Part shown: in pieces, positions 25,832 to 34,642 of the stretch
How the letters are laid out: the number at the start of each line of letters is the position of its first letter
How positions within the stretch are numbered: position 1 is the stretch's first letter
DNA from: Lachnospiraceae bacterium
Lineage (GTDB): Bacteria > Bacillota > Clostridia > Lachnospirales > Lachnospiraceae
Assembly (NCBI GenBank): GCA_004556655.1
Contig: SFGF01000003.1
Span: forward strand, 12,243 to 76,242
Length of the DNA: 64,000 nt
Reading direction: 5' to 3'
The notes under the pieces: generated by a model
Database searches by the model: none
Seen by the model: only the letters and a program-made list of their open reading frames with translations
Told to the model about the DNA's origin: nothing
Program-made: the position numbers and the translations under genes

Positions 25832-26486
25832 AATATAAAGTTGAGTGACGACGTGCTGCTCGTTGGGATGATTTTGCATACACCCTGTAAATCACTATGT
25901 AGGAAGCAACAACAAAAGTGATACCGGTAGCGACATCACAGATGGAGTGCTGCTTTAAAAACATAGTAGACAGAACGATCAGAGTTGTAAGTATCAGGGA
26001 ACCGTGACGAACCCATTTGTACCGCTGAAGCTGGTGACAGCTGTTGATTGCACAGTAACATGCAATGGAATTATATACGTGGATGCTTGGCAGTACATTG
26101 GTTGGTGTATCAATCTTGTAAAGATATTTCACCAATGTGGTACAAAAATTATCCCTCGGAAATACGTGCGGTCGGATTGCAAGTCCGTTGGGATAAACAT
26201 AGGATACAATCAGGAATAATGTCATTCCTAATCCCAGGTTTATGATCAGATTCCAGTATTCCGTGTTACTGTCGTTGAAATACATAAAGAACAAAACGGT
26301 AGCTGCTATGTAAAAAAACCATAAGAAATATGGAATTATAAAATATTCACAGAAAGGTATTTTGTTGTCCAGGCTGGAATTGATAATATGGTATCTGGTT
26401 GGTGTACGTTCGAGCCAGTGAAAGCATGCCAGATAGAAACAGCCATATAACACTACCGGGATAAGCCGTTTGCTTCTTTTTATCAT
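25830..26486 (-). CDS. PAP2-family membrane phosphatase
   Basis: 218 residues with about six membrane helices. I start at ATG 26486 because TAAGGAGG ends nine bases before it; an upstream ATG at 26507 would put that site inside the coding sequence. PAP2-like motifs are the PSIHVYNS segment near residue 135 and the HSICDV segment near residue 180. The first motif is a variant (IH in place of GH). Such proteins dephosphorylate lipid phosphates at the outer membrane face or form inositol-type phospholipids. Confidence 0.78.
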   Translation of the reverse strand: MIKRSKRLIPVVLYGCFYLACFHWLERTPTRYHIINSSLDNKIPFCEYFIIPYFLWFFYIAATVLFFMYFNDSNTEYWNLIINLGLGMTLFLIVSYVYPNGLAIRPHVFPRDNFCTTLVKYLYKIDTPTNVLPSIHVYNSIACYCAINSCHQLQRYKWVRHGSLILTTLIVLSTMFLKQHSICDVATGITFVVASYIVIYRVYAKSSQRAARRHSTLY

Positions 26487-26502
26487 CAAGATACGCCTCC
26501 TT

Positions 26503-26518
26503 AACATAGGTCTATGTT
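26503..26518 (-). promoter_or_regulatory. Palindromic operator candidate before the PAP2 gene
   Basis: AACATAGGTCTATGTT has 7-base arms around a 2-base centre and lies between the promoter and the ribosome site of the minus-strand PAP2 gene, about +4 to +19, a place suited to a repressor. The regulator is unknown. Confidence 0.5.
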
Positions 26519-26528
26519 GTCAAATGGA

Positions 26529-26557
26529 ATTATAGCACAACTATTATTGTAAATCAA
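26529..26557 (-). promoter_or_regulatory. Sigma-A promoter of the PAP2 gene
   Basis: Read on the minus strand, TTGATT (26557-26552) and TATAAT (26534-26529) are separated by 17 bases. The palindrome at 26503-26518 follows directly. Confidence 0.6.
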
Positions 26558-26786
26558 AGAAATACCGCATTTCAAAGAGAAGTTTAAGAAATTTTACGAT
26601 TTCTTAAGAAACCCCACCTTTTACTCTAAAATAAGTTGCAGTCTACTCTATACAGAGTTGGATTGGAAAGATTTTCCTATAAACTAAAAAGATAATTATC
26701 AACATAAAGATGAAACCACACATTACTGAAAATCCAAAGCAGATATCTGTGGATAGCAGATGATTGTGATCAGGGAGAAGCGTGAA

Positions 26787-27128
26787 ATGTACACAAGAGT
26801 AAAAGAATTGCGGGAACAAAAGAATATCAGTCAACTGACATTGGCGACCAGAATCGGATGTTCACAGAATACAATCAGTAAGATTGAAAAAGGTGAATGC
26901 GAACCAAGAGCCAATGTCCTGGTTGAAATGTCAAAATATTTCGGTGTATCAGTAGATTATATTCTGGGAATCAGTGATGTGAAGAATTATGCGGAAAGCA
27001 GTAAACGGTATGGAAAAGTGCAGAATATTGGCACCGAATATCAGGAAAAAATCAATCAGCTGAGTGATAAAAGCAAAAAAGTTGCTCAGAGTGTGGTAGA
27101 CAGACTGGCGGAAATAGAAAGAATATAG
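26787..27128 (+). CDS. XRE-family transcriptional regulator
   Basis: 113 residues from ATG 26787, six bases after GGGAGAAG; an ATG at 26760 is in frame but has no ribosome site. Cro/CI HTH at residues ~4-58 (RVKELREQKNISQLTLATRI, CSQNTISKIEKGECEPR, YFGVSVDYILG). The C-terminal ~45 residues are helical and charged, probably for dimerisation. It stands alone before the amylosucrase-like gene; the target is unknown. Confidence 0.85.
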   Translation: MYTRVKELREQKNISQLTLATRIGCSQNTISKIEKGECEPRANVLVEMSKYFGVSVDYILGISDVKNYAESSKRYGKVQNIGTEYQEKINQLSDKSKKVAQSVVDRLAEIERI

Positions 27129-27139
27129 AGGATTATATA

Positions 27140-27187
27140 TTGATTTTTTTAAGTGATGTGTTATAATTAATTTTGAAATCGATTACA
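27140..27187 (+). promoter_or_regulatory. Promoter with LacI-type operator for the GH13 operon
   Basis: TTGATT (27140-27145), 16-base spacer, TATAAT (27162-27167). TGAAATCGATTACA at 27174-27187 is a near-palindrome with the central CG typical of LacI-family operators and covers the transcription start. The LacI-type regulator is the second gene of this operon, so autoregulation is likely. Confidence 0.7.
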
Positions 27188-27209
27188 AATATATTTTGAG
27201 GAGAAGGCA

Positions 27210-29183
27210 ATGAAAACAAGAAAGAAAAAAAGTCTTGAAAGAAAAAGAACAGTAGTAGTACAGAAAAAAGTGACGGAGGATAAGGAAACCACAGAAGTAA
27301 AAGAAATAAATAGTTCTGTAGAAAATGCCGGTAATGATGAATTTGAAGAGAAAGAGTTTCACCGTCGTCTGGCACGACATTATGATGAATTGAAATGGCT
27401 TTATTGTGAACTGTATCAGGGGCAGCAGTGGGCATTTGACAATCTTTGTCAGAATCTGAAAAATATATATAAGTATAGAAAAGAAGATTTAAAAGAACTT
27501 GACCGTAAAAGAGAAGCAGATCCGGAATGGTATAAGAAAAACGATGTCATCGGTATGATGATGTATGTGGATGCATTTGCGGAGAATTTGAATGGTGTTC
27601 GGGAAAAACTTGATTATATTCAGGAATCAAATGTAAATTATCTCCATCTGATGCCGCTTCTGGAGTCACCGGAAGGAAGGAGCGACGGCGGGTATGCAGT
27701 TTCCAATTTCAGAAAAGTGCAGCCGGAACTGGGAACCATGGAAGATCTGGAGAGTCTTGCAGATGAATGCAGACAGCGGGGTATCAGTGTATGCCTGGAT
27801 TTTGTTATGAATCATACATCTGAAGATCATGAGTGGGCGAGACGTGCAAGAGCCGGTGAGAGAGAATATATGGACCGATATTATTTTTATGACAATTACG
27901 ACATTCCGGCACAGTTTGAAAGAACCGTTCCTCAGGTGTTTCCGACAACAGCACCGGGTAATTTTACCTGGCTTGAAGACATACACAAGTTTGTTATGAC
28001 TACTTTCTATCCTTATCAGTGGGATCTGAATTACGCTAATCCGATCGTTCTGAATGAAATGATTTATAATATGCTGAATCTGACGAATAAAGGTGTGAAT
28101 GTGATTCGTATCGATGCAGTTCCTTATATCTGGAAACAGTTGGGAACCCAGTGTCGTAATCTTCCGCAGGTGCATACCATTGTTCGCATGATGCGTATGA
28201 TCTGTGAGATTGTATGTCCGAGCGTTATTCTCCTTGGAGAAGTGGTTATGGAACCGGAGAAAGTAGTTCCTTATTTTGGTACTGTTGAAAAACCGGAATG
28301 TCATATGCTATATAATGTAACTACCATGGCTACTACCTGGAATACTGTGGCTACCCATGATGCCAGACTGCTTCGCCGTCAGATGGATATTATTAATAGA
28401 CTTCCCAAAGATTATGTATTTCAGAATTATTTGCGCTGCCATGATGATATTGGATGGGGATTGGATTATGGTTGGCTGAGGCAGTTCGGCATTGATGAAG
28501 TTGCACACAAGCGTTTTCTGAGTGATTTCTTTACGGGACAGTTCCCGGGTTCTTTCGGACGGGGAGAACTGTATAATGCAGATCCTGCATCCGGCGATGC
28601 GCGTCAGTGCGGAACGACTGCTTCCCTCTGCGGAATTGAGAAAGCAGCCTATGAAAAAGACGAGGAAGCTTTGAAAAAGGCGATTCGTTTTGACCTTACA
28701 CTTCACACATATATGATGACACAGGCTGGTATTCCTGTGATCTACAGTGGAGATGAGATCGGTCAGGAAAATGATTACGGATATCATATGGATCCGAAAA
28801 AATGCGAAGATTCTCGTTATATTCATAGAGGAAAGTTCCAGTGGGATAAAGCAGAACTTAGAAATCATGTGGGTACATTGCAGTATGAGATTTTTCAGGG
28901 ACTTAAAAAGATAGAAACAATCCGTAAGAGCCATAAGGCATTTGATGCAGATGCCACCGTATGGACAATAGATACATGGGATGATGCGATTCTCGGTTTG
29001 ATTAAAGCAAAGGGAGAAGAAAAACTGGTAGCTCTGTTTAATTTCAGTGCATACGACAAAGTCGCATGGATCAATGAAGATGACGGAATGTATGTGGATC
29101 TGCTGAGCGGTCGTGAGATGGAAGCACGCGGTGTGCAGCTTCCGGCATATGGATGTTACTGGCTGATGAAAAAGGTGATATAG
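27210..29183 (+). CDS. GH13 alpha-glucan enzyme, amylosucrase-like
   Basis: 657 residues with ribosome site GAGGAGAAGG. After a Lys/Glu-rich N-terminal stretch (1-~45) comes an amylosucrase-type helical region, then the (beta/alpha)8 GH13 barrel: LHLMPLLESPEGRSDGGYAVS, VCLDFVMNHTSEDH, nucleophile Asp in VIRIDAVPYIWK (near residue 305), acid/base Glu in ILLGEVVMEP (near 345), and LRCHDDIGWG (near 410). Amylosucrases build or transfer glucose from sucrose; sucrose hydrolase is an alternative. No signal peptide, so it acts on imported or internal sugar. Same operon as the LacI regulator. Confidence 0.85.
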   Translation: MKTRKKKSLERKRTVVVQKKVTEDKETTEVKEINSSVENAGNDEFEEKEFHRRLARHYDELKWLYCELYQGQQWAFDNLCQNLKNIYKYRKEDLKELDRKREADPEWYKKNDVIGMMMYVDAFAENLNGVREKLDYIQESNVNYLHLMPLLESPEGRSDGGYAVSNFRKVQPELGTMEDLESLADECRQRGISVCLDFVMNHTSEDHEWARRARAGEREYMDRYYFYDNYDIPAQFERTVPQVFPTTAPGNFTWLEDIHKFVMTTFYPYQWDLNYANPIVLNEMIYNMLNLTNKGVNVIRIDAVPYIWKQLGTQCRNLPQVHTIVRMMRMICEIVCPSVILLGEVVMEPEKVVPYFGTVEKPECHMLYNVTTMATTWNTVATHDARLLRRQMDIINRLPKDYVFQNYLRCHDDIGWGLDYGWLRQFGIDEVAHKRFLSDFFTGQFPGSFGRGELYNADPASGDARQCGTTASLCGIEKAAYEKDEEALKKAIRFDLTLHTYMMTQAGIPVIYSGDEIGQENDYGYHMDPKKCEDSRYIHRGKFQWDKAELRNHVGTLQYEIFQGLKKIETIRKSHKAFDADATVWTIDTWDDAILGLIKAKGEEKLVALFNFSAYDKVAWINEDDGMYVDLLSGREMEARGVQLPAYGCYWLMKKVI

Positions 29184-29184
29184 A

Positions 29185-30165
29185 ATGACAATCAGTGAAA
29201 TTGCCAGAATGGCAGGTGTTTCCAGTGCGGCAGTATCCCGATATCTGAATAATGGCAGTCTGAGTGAAGAAAAGCGTGAGAGGATTGCAAAGGTAATTCA
29301 GGAGACCAATTATCAGCCATCGGAATATGCCCGTGCAATGAGAACAAAAAAAAGCAGAAAAATCGGTGTGTTGGTACCTCAGTTGGATTCAGAGTCCATG
29401 CCAAGGATTCTCTCAGGAATCAGTCTGGTATTGGATAAGGAAAACTATAATGTTATGTTGATGAATTCCAACCGCAGTCAGAAAAAAGAGATCAGCATGT
29501 TGGAAACATTTGAGCACAGTCAGGTGGACGGACTGATACTGGCGGCATCAGTGATTACCAAAAGACACCTGCAGGTACTTTCCAGAATGCCGTTTCCGGT
29601 TGTACTTGTTGGACAGCAGAGTCATGAGTATTCCTGTGTTTTTCATAATGATTTTCAGGCAGCCTACGAGATGATGAAGTATCTGCTGGATACAGGCAGC
29701 TGTCATCCTGCTTATCTAGGGGTGAACTGTAAAGATAAGGCGGCTGGTGAAAGCCGTCGTCTCGGAGTGAAGAAAGCTTTGAACGAATCAGGAATACTGC
29801 TGGAGAAGATTCCTTCCGAGGAAGTGGATTTTACGATGGATGACGGTTACAGGGGAATGGAAAAAATTCTTTGTTGCAAGGAACCGGTGGACAGCGTATT
29901 TTGTGCCACAGATATGATTGCGGTGGGTGCAATTTCCTGCCTGAAAGATCATAGAAAAAAGGTTCCGGAGGATGTGAGAGTCACTGGAATCGGTCATGGA
30001 GTAGTAGCGGATATTCTTACACCAAGACTGACTACGGTGCATTATCACTATCAGACCAGTGGTATGGAAGCGGCCAGAATACTTCTGGAACAAATTCGGA
30101 ATCCGGAAACAGAGAGACAGGAAAGAATCCTGAGTTATAAAATGATTTTTCAGGGTACAGCGTAA
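29185..30165 (+). CDS. LacI-family transcriptional regulator
   Basis: 326 residues. N-terminal LacI HTH (TISEIARMAGVSSAAVSRYL, NNGSLSEEKRERI) and a periplasmic-binding-like effector domain (KIGVLVPQLDSESMPRILSG, DGLILAAS, FCATDMIAVGAISCLKD). Ribosome site AAGGTGATA overlaps the end of the upstream gene. It lies 1 bp after the amylosucrase-like gene and very probably represses it through the operator at 27174-27187, with sucrose or a derivative as inducer (inference). Confidence 0.92.
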   Translation: MTISEIARMAGVSSAAVSRYLNNGSLSEEKRERIAKVIQETNYQPSEYARAMRTKKSRKIGVLVPQLDSESMPRILSGISLVLDKENYNVMLMNSNRSQKKEISMLETFEHSQVDGLILAASVITKRHLQVLSRMPFPVVLVGQQSHEYSCVFHNDFQAAYEMMKYLLDTGSCHPAYLGVNCKDKAAGESRRLGVKKALNESGILLEKIPSEEVDFTMDDGYRGMEKILCCKEPVDSVFCATDMIAVGAISCLKDHRKKVPEDVRVTGIGHGVVADILTPRLTTVHYHYQTSGMEAARILLEQIRNPETERQERILSYKMIFQGTA

Positions 30166-30174
30166 ATAATTTGG

Positions 30175-30236
30175 GTGTCAAAAGTGATTACGGATTGTTT
30201 CGCTGCAAGCATGTCATGGATATGGACTTTTGACAC
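30175..30236 (+). repeat. GTGTCAAA-ended dispersed repeat, copy 2
   Basis: GTGTCAAAAGT (30175-30185) and ACTTTTGACAC (30226-30236) are perfect reverse complements enclosing 40 bases that include AAGCATGTCATGG. The right half matches the element at 22842-22926. It lies between the LacI gene stop and CIRCE. Confidence 0.6.
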
Positions 30237-30288
30237 TGTAATCAAAAATGAATTAAGTATAAAGCGAATATAAACAGATTATTAATTA

Positions 30289-30315
30289 TTAGCACTCAAT
30301 CAAAATGAGTGCTAA
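30289..30315 (+). promoter_or_regulatory. CIRCE operator (HrcA binding site)
   Basis: TTAGCACTC, nine bases, GAGTGCTAA: an exact consensus CIRCE. It sits just upstream of the -35 of the htpG promoter rather than at the start site. The T-run directly after it (CTAATTTTTTC) means the same hairpin could end transcription from lacI. Confidence 0.93.
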
Positions 30316-30322
30316 TTTTTTC

Positions 30323-30351
30323 TTGACATTTCGTTTTTTCGGTATTACTAT
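30323..30351 (+). promoter_or_regulatory. Promoter of htpG
   Basis: TTGACA (30323-30328), 17-base spacer, TACTAT (30346-30351). Start near 30358, giving a leader of about 36 bases before the htpG ATG with its AAGGAG site. Confidence 0.7.
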
Positions 30352-30393
30352 ATGTTTCAGTGATTAAGAAATATTTTGAAAAAAGGAGTGTGA

Positions 30394-32481
30394 ATGACCA
30401 TGGGAGCAAAACATGGTAATCTTTCAATCAATAGCGAAAACATTTTTCCAATTATTAAAAAGTGGTTGTATTCCGATCATGATATTTTTGTTCGTGAGAT
30501 GGTATCCAATGGATGCGATGCGATTACAAAACTGAAAAAGCTGGATATGATGGGAGAATATACTCTTCCGGATGGATATAAAAGCAAGATTGATGTAATC
30601 GTAGATCCTGAGAAAAAAACTCTGAAGTTTATCGATAATGGTATCGGTATGACCGCAGATGAAGTAGAAGAATACATTACACAGATTGCATTTTCAGGTG
30701 CGACTGAATTCCTGGAAAAATACAAGGACAAGACGAATGAGGATCAGATCATTGGACATTTCGGATTGGGATTCTATTCTGCATTTATGGTAGCGGATGA
30801 AGTGCATATTGATACATTATCTTATCAGGATGGAGCGGTTCCTGTTCACTGGGAGTGTGATGGTGGTTCTGAGTATGACATGCAGGATGGCGATAAAACG
30901 ACTGTCGGTACAGAGATTACACTGTTTTTGAATGAAGACTGTCTGGAGTTTGCAAATGAATACAGAGTAAGAGAAGTCATTGAAAAATATTGTTCATTTA
31001 TGCCGGTTGAAATATTCCTTTCTAAAGCAAATGCAGAGCAGGAATATGAAACCATCGATGAAGCAGATCTCAGAGATGATGATGTAGTTGTTGAGCATAT
31101 TCATGAAGATGCAAAGACAGAGGAAAAGGAAAATGAGAACGGAGAAAAAGAGATTGTAGAAGTTTCTCCGGCGAAAGAAAAAGTAAAGATTAATAAGAGA
31201 CCGGTTTCTTTAAGTGATATACATCCTCTGTGGATGAAACATCCGAATGAGTGCACCGATGAAGAATATAAAGAATTCTATCGCAAAGTATTCATGGATT
31301 ATAAAGAGCCGTTGTTCTGGATCCATCTGAATATGGATTATCCGTTTAATCTGAAAGGTATTCTGTATTTCCCGAAGATCAATACAGAGTATGATTCTAT
31401 CGAAGGAACAATCAAACTGTATAACAATCAGGTATTCATTGCGGATAACATCAAAGAAGTTATTCCTGAGTTCCTTATGCTTCTCAAAGGTGTGATCGAT
31501 TGTCCGGATCTTCCTTTGAATGTATCCAGAAGCGCACTGCAGAATGATGGTTTTGTAAAGAAAATTTCCGATTATATCAGCAAAAAAGTTGCGGATAAGC
31601 TGACCGGAATGTGCAAGACAGCCAGAGAAGATTACGAGAAATACTGGGATGATATCAATCCATTTATCAAATTTGGATGCATCAAGGATACAAAATTTGC
31701 AGACAAGATGAATGATTATATCCTGTTTAAAAATATTGATGGTAAATATCTGACACTGAAAGACTGCATCGAGGAAAATAAGAAAGAAGATACAGCGGAA
31801 GAAAAGAAAGACGAAACGGCAGAAGATACCGTAGTGGAAGATGCGGATAAAGCAGAAGAGACATCTGAAAATGAAGCAAAAGAAGAGAAAACTACTATTT
31901 TCTATGTAACAGATGAGATTCAGCAGAGCCAGTACATCAATATGTTCAGGGCAGAAGGCATGGATGCGGTGATTTTGAAGCATAATATCGATTCCGCTTT
32001 CATCACACATCTGGAGCAGAGAAATGAAAATGTTAAATTCCAGAGAATTGATGCGGATCTTACAGAAAACTTCAAAGAGGAGACGGAAGAAGATCTGAAA
32101 GATCTGACAGAGTCGCTGGCAGGAGTATTTAAGAAAGCTCTGAACAAAGAGAACATGGATATAAAAGTTGAAAAACTGAAAAATGACAGCATTTCTTCCA
32201 TGATGACTCTGTCAGAAGAGAGCCGCCGTATGCAGGATATGATGAAAATGTACGGTATGGATGCAAGCATGTTTGGAAATACCCAGACAACACTTGTGTT
32301 GAATGCAAATCATCCGTTGGTGAAATATGTGGCTGAGCATAAAGAGGATACAGAGAATGTTCCGATGATCTGCGAACAGCTTTATGATCTGGCTATGTTG
32401 GCTCATACACAGCTGAATCCGGACGAAATGACAAACTTCATTGCAAGAAGCAACAAGATTATGATGCTGCTGGCAAAATAG
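30394..32481 (+). CDS. htpG: Molecular chaperone HtpG (Hsp90)
   Basis: 695 residues. GHKL ATPase N-domain: REMVSNGCDAITKLKKL, KFIDNGIGMTADEVEEYI, IGHFGLGFYSAFMVAD (residues ~20-135). Middle and C-terminal dimerisation domains follow (NLKGILYFPKI, LPLNVSRSALQND). Two acidic insertions, at ~225-265 and ~460-500, make it longer than the usual ~620-640 residues. It folds and remodels client proteins in the cytoplasm. Regulation by HrcA is indicated by CIRCE; the ribosome site is AAAGGAGTG. A second ATG at 30400 is possible. Confidence 0.96.
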   Translation: MTMGAKHGNLSINSENIFPIIKKWLYSDHDIFVREMVSNGCDAITKLKKLDMMGEYTLPDGYKSKIDVIVDPEKKTLKFIDNGIGMTADEVEEYITQIAFSGATEFLEKYKDKTNEDQIIGHFGLGFYSAFMVADEVHIDTLSYQDGAVPVHWECDGGSEYDMQDGDKTTVGTEITLFLNEDCLEFANEYRVREVIEKYCSFMPVEIFLSKANAEQEYETIDEADLRDDDVVVEHIHEDAKTEEKENENGEKEIVEVSPAKEKVKINKRPVSLSDIHPLWMKHPNECTDEEYKEFYRKVFMDYKEPLFWIHLNMDYPFNLKGILYFPKINTEYDSIEGTIKLYNNQVFIADNIKEVIPEFLMLLKGVIDCPDLPLNVSRSALQNDGFVKKISDYISKKVADKLTGMCKTAREDYEKYWDDINPFIKFGCIKDTKFADKMNDYILFKNIDGKYLTLKDCIEENKKEDTAEEKKDETAEDTVVEDADKAEETSENEAKEEKTTIFYVTDEIQQSQYINMFRAEGMDAVILKHNIDSAFITHLEQRNENVKFQRIDADLTENFKEETEEDLKDLTESLAGVFKKALNKENMDIKVEKLKNDSISSMMTLSEESRRMQDMMKMYGMDASMFGNTQTTLVLNANHPLVKYVAEHKEDTENVPMICEQLYDLAMLAHTQLNPDEMTNFIARSNKIMMLLAK

Positions 32482-32524
32482 TAATTTATATATAGAATAC
32501 AAGAATCTCACAGTGGAGAATCCT

Positions 32525-33937
32525 ATGAATGAATTGACAATTTCCCTGGACGGACACAGTGGTCATCCAATGTATGAACAGATTTATGAGTTTATCAGAA
32601 ATGAAATTCAAAATGGTAAAATCCGTGCCGGAGAGAGGCTGCCTTCCACCAGAGCACTTGCAAAGCATCTGGGGGTAAGCCGCAGTACCGTAGATATGGC
32701 TTATGAACAGCTTCTGGCGGAAGGATATATGATTTCTCAGCCATATAGAGGATATTATGTCTGTGAGTTGGATCAGTTGTATCAACTTCCTGTTCGTACA
32801 GGCAGACGGGAAGAGAAAAAAGCGACTCAGACCCAGGTTTATGAGTATGATTTTGCAATCAATGGTATTGATAAAGAAGGTTTTCCTTACTCTACATGGA
32901 GAAAAATATCAAAAAATGTATTGAATGATGATGACGGAACTCTTTTCCAGCTGGGTAATCCTCAGGGACAGGAAGCTCTGCGCAGAGAGATTGCAGCGTA
33001 TCTGCACCATGCAAGGGGAGTGAACTGTAAAGAAGATCAGATTGTTGTAGGAGCAGGAAATGATTATTTACTTATGCTTTTGCATGTGATTTTGGGTATG
33101 AATCGGAAAATTGTCATGGATAATCCCACTTACATCAGTGCATGGTTGGCTTTTAAAAATATGGGATATGAAGTGGTTGGGCTGGAGCCGGATGAGATGG
33201 GAATGGACGTGGAACTGCTGGAGAAGAGTGGTGCGAACCTTGCTTATGTAATGCCATCTCATCAGTTTCCACTGGGAAGTGTAATGCCGATCAAAAGAAG
33301 GCAGCAGCTTTTGGCATGGGCAGCTCGGGAAGAGAACAGGTTCCTGATTGAGGATGATTATGACAGTGAATTCAGATATAAGGGAAAACCGATTCCAAGT
33401 CTGCAGGGATATGATATACATGACAGAGTTATTTATCTGGGAACATTTTCAAAATCTCTGGCACCGGCGATTCGAATCAGTTATATGGTGATTCCCCGAT
33501 GTCTTCTTGAAAAATATGAAACAAAAGGTAAGAATTTCTCTGTCACGGTATCGAGAGTGGATCAGAAAATACTGGAAATGTTTTTTAAAGAAGGATATTT
33601 TGAGCGACATCTGAATCGGATGCGAGGTGTGTACCGGGCAAAGCATGACTGTCTGCTAAGTGAAATGAAGAGACTTCATAATATCTGTCAGATACGAGGT
33701 GAGAATGCAGGAGTACATATTCTCGTGGAAATGAAAAACAACATGACAGAAAAAGAAGCTGTAGACGCGGCAAAGTCTGTGGGAGTGAAAGTATATGGTC
33801 TTTCGGAATATTGTATAGAGCCATTACAAAAACGCAGGGAACCTACTATACTGATGGGATATGCTACATTAACTGAAAAACAGATTCAGGAAGCCGTGAG
33901 CAGATTGGAGAAAGTCTGGAAGCGTGAACAATATTAA
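32525..33937 (+). CDS. MocR/PdxR-type regulator (GntR HTH fused to aminotransferase fold)
   Basis: 470 residues from ATG 32525, with GGAG eight bases before; a GTG at 32513 lacks a site. N-terminal GntR winged HTH (PMYEQIYEFIRNEIQNGKI, LPSTRALAKHLGVSRSTVD). From residue ~110 it has a class I aminotransferase fold with PLP lysine in YLGTFSKSLAPAIRISYM (near residue 315) and DDYDSEFRYKG. These proteins sense PLP or an amino-compound bound to it, and control vitamin B6, GABA or other amine genes. No target gene is adjacent. Confidence 0.9.
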   Translation: MNELTISLDGHSGHPMYEQIYEFIRNEIQNGKIRAGERLPSTRALAKHLGVSRSTVDMAYEQLLAEGYMISQPYRGYYVCELDQLYQLPVRTGRREEKKATQTQVYEYDFAINGIDKEGFPYSTWRKISKNVLNDDDGTLFQLGNPQGQEALRREIAAYLHHARGVNCKEDQIVVGAGNDYLLMLLHVILGMNRKIVMDNPTYISAWLAFKNMGYEVVGLEPDEMGMDVELLEKSGANLAYVMPSHQFPLGSVMPIKRRQQLLAWAAREENRFLIEDDYDSEFRYKGKPIPSLQGYDIHDRVIYLGTFSKSLAPAIRISYMVIPRCLLEKYETKGKNFSVTVSRVDQKILEMFFKEGYFERHLNRMRGVYRAKHDCLLSEMKRLHNICQIRGENAGVHILVEMKNNMTEKEAVDAAKSVGVKVYGLSEYCIEPLQKRREPTILMGYATLTEKQIQEAVSRLEKVWKREQY

Positions 33938-33974
33938 ACAAAACTCTTAAAATAAGAGACATGAAAGAAAGTAG

Positions 33975-34028
33975 AAAGATTCCATAGAAAATCAAATGCT
34001 GAAAAGCATAGATTTCTATAGAATCTTT
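33975..34028 (+). terminator. Long hairpin terminator after the MocR gene
   Basis: AAAGATTC (33975-33982) with GAATCTTT (34021-34028), inner ATAGAAA with TTTCTAT and ATGCT-GAAA-AGCAT at the tip, followed by TTATTTT. The 167-bp gap to the convergent small gene contains nothing else clear. Confidence 0.7.
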
Positions 34029-34104
34029 TTATTTTGGGATAAAAGACTTAAAAATCGGACTGATCCGATTGCCTTTTGCATAATTAAGTTGGCAAAACAC
34101 AGAG

Positions 34105-34440
34105 TTAAGCCTCGGTGTCAGTTTCGTCAGCAGCCTCGGTTTCAGCACCGGTTTCATCAGCGGTCTCGGCTTCGGCATCAGTCTCATCAGCAGTTTCGGC
34201 TTCAGCGTCAGCTTCATCAGTTTCTTCTGCCTTAGGTACATCTTCTTTTGGAAGGGTAGTGTATGTGCGTTCTTTCTGAGGTTCGCTTTCTTCTTCATCA
34301 TCATTCAGAAGATCATCAAAATCTTCTTCGCTGAGAGCGTCCACATCTTTACACTTTTTAATGTAGGCCAGTGCACCACCAACAGCAGCTCCGGCAACAG
34401 CCAGTCCGGCAAGAGCCTTGAAAACATTATTCTTTGCCAT
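34105..34440 (-). CDS. Small membrane-anchored protein with acidic repeat tail
   Basis: 111 residues. KNNVFKALAGLAVAGAAVGG at residues ~3-22 is a hydrophobic Ala/Gly-rich segment suited to membrane insertion, then a short basic stretch (IKKCKDVD), then a very acidic low-complexity tail with imperfect repeats of DAEAETADET (three to four units). Ribosome site AGGAGAAGT. I do not recognise a family; similar short YtxH-like proteins exist in Firmicutes. Repeat-driven length variation among strains is likely. Confidence 0.7.
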   Translation of the reverse strand: MAKNNVFKALAGLAVAGAAVGGALAYIKKCKDVDALSEEDFDDLLNDDEEESEPQKERTYTTLPKEDVPKAEETDEADAEAETADETDAEAETADETGAETEAADETDTEA

Positions 34441-34642
34441 AGTACTTCTCCTTTTTCAGATAAATAAACATAAGATACAAAAACTATTTCTGGAGTCATA
34501 GTTTTAATAATCTCTATTTTAATACTTTTTGACTCAAAAGAAAAGTATTATTTCAAAATGTATCATTATTCACAAAAAGGGTAATAATAGGACAAATTAA
34601 AAATTCTACAATATGAGAATAAAAACGTATTGGAGAAGATTT

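Noticed and set aside
34105..34260. Repetitive DNA as a non-coding tandem repeat
   Set aside because: The repeats are in frame inside a gene with a good ribosome site and membrane segment, so they are coding.
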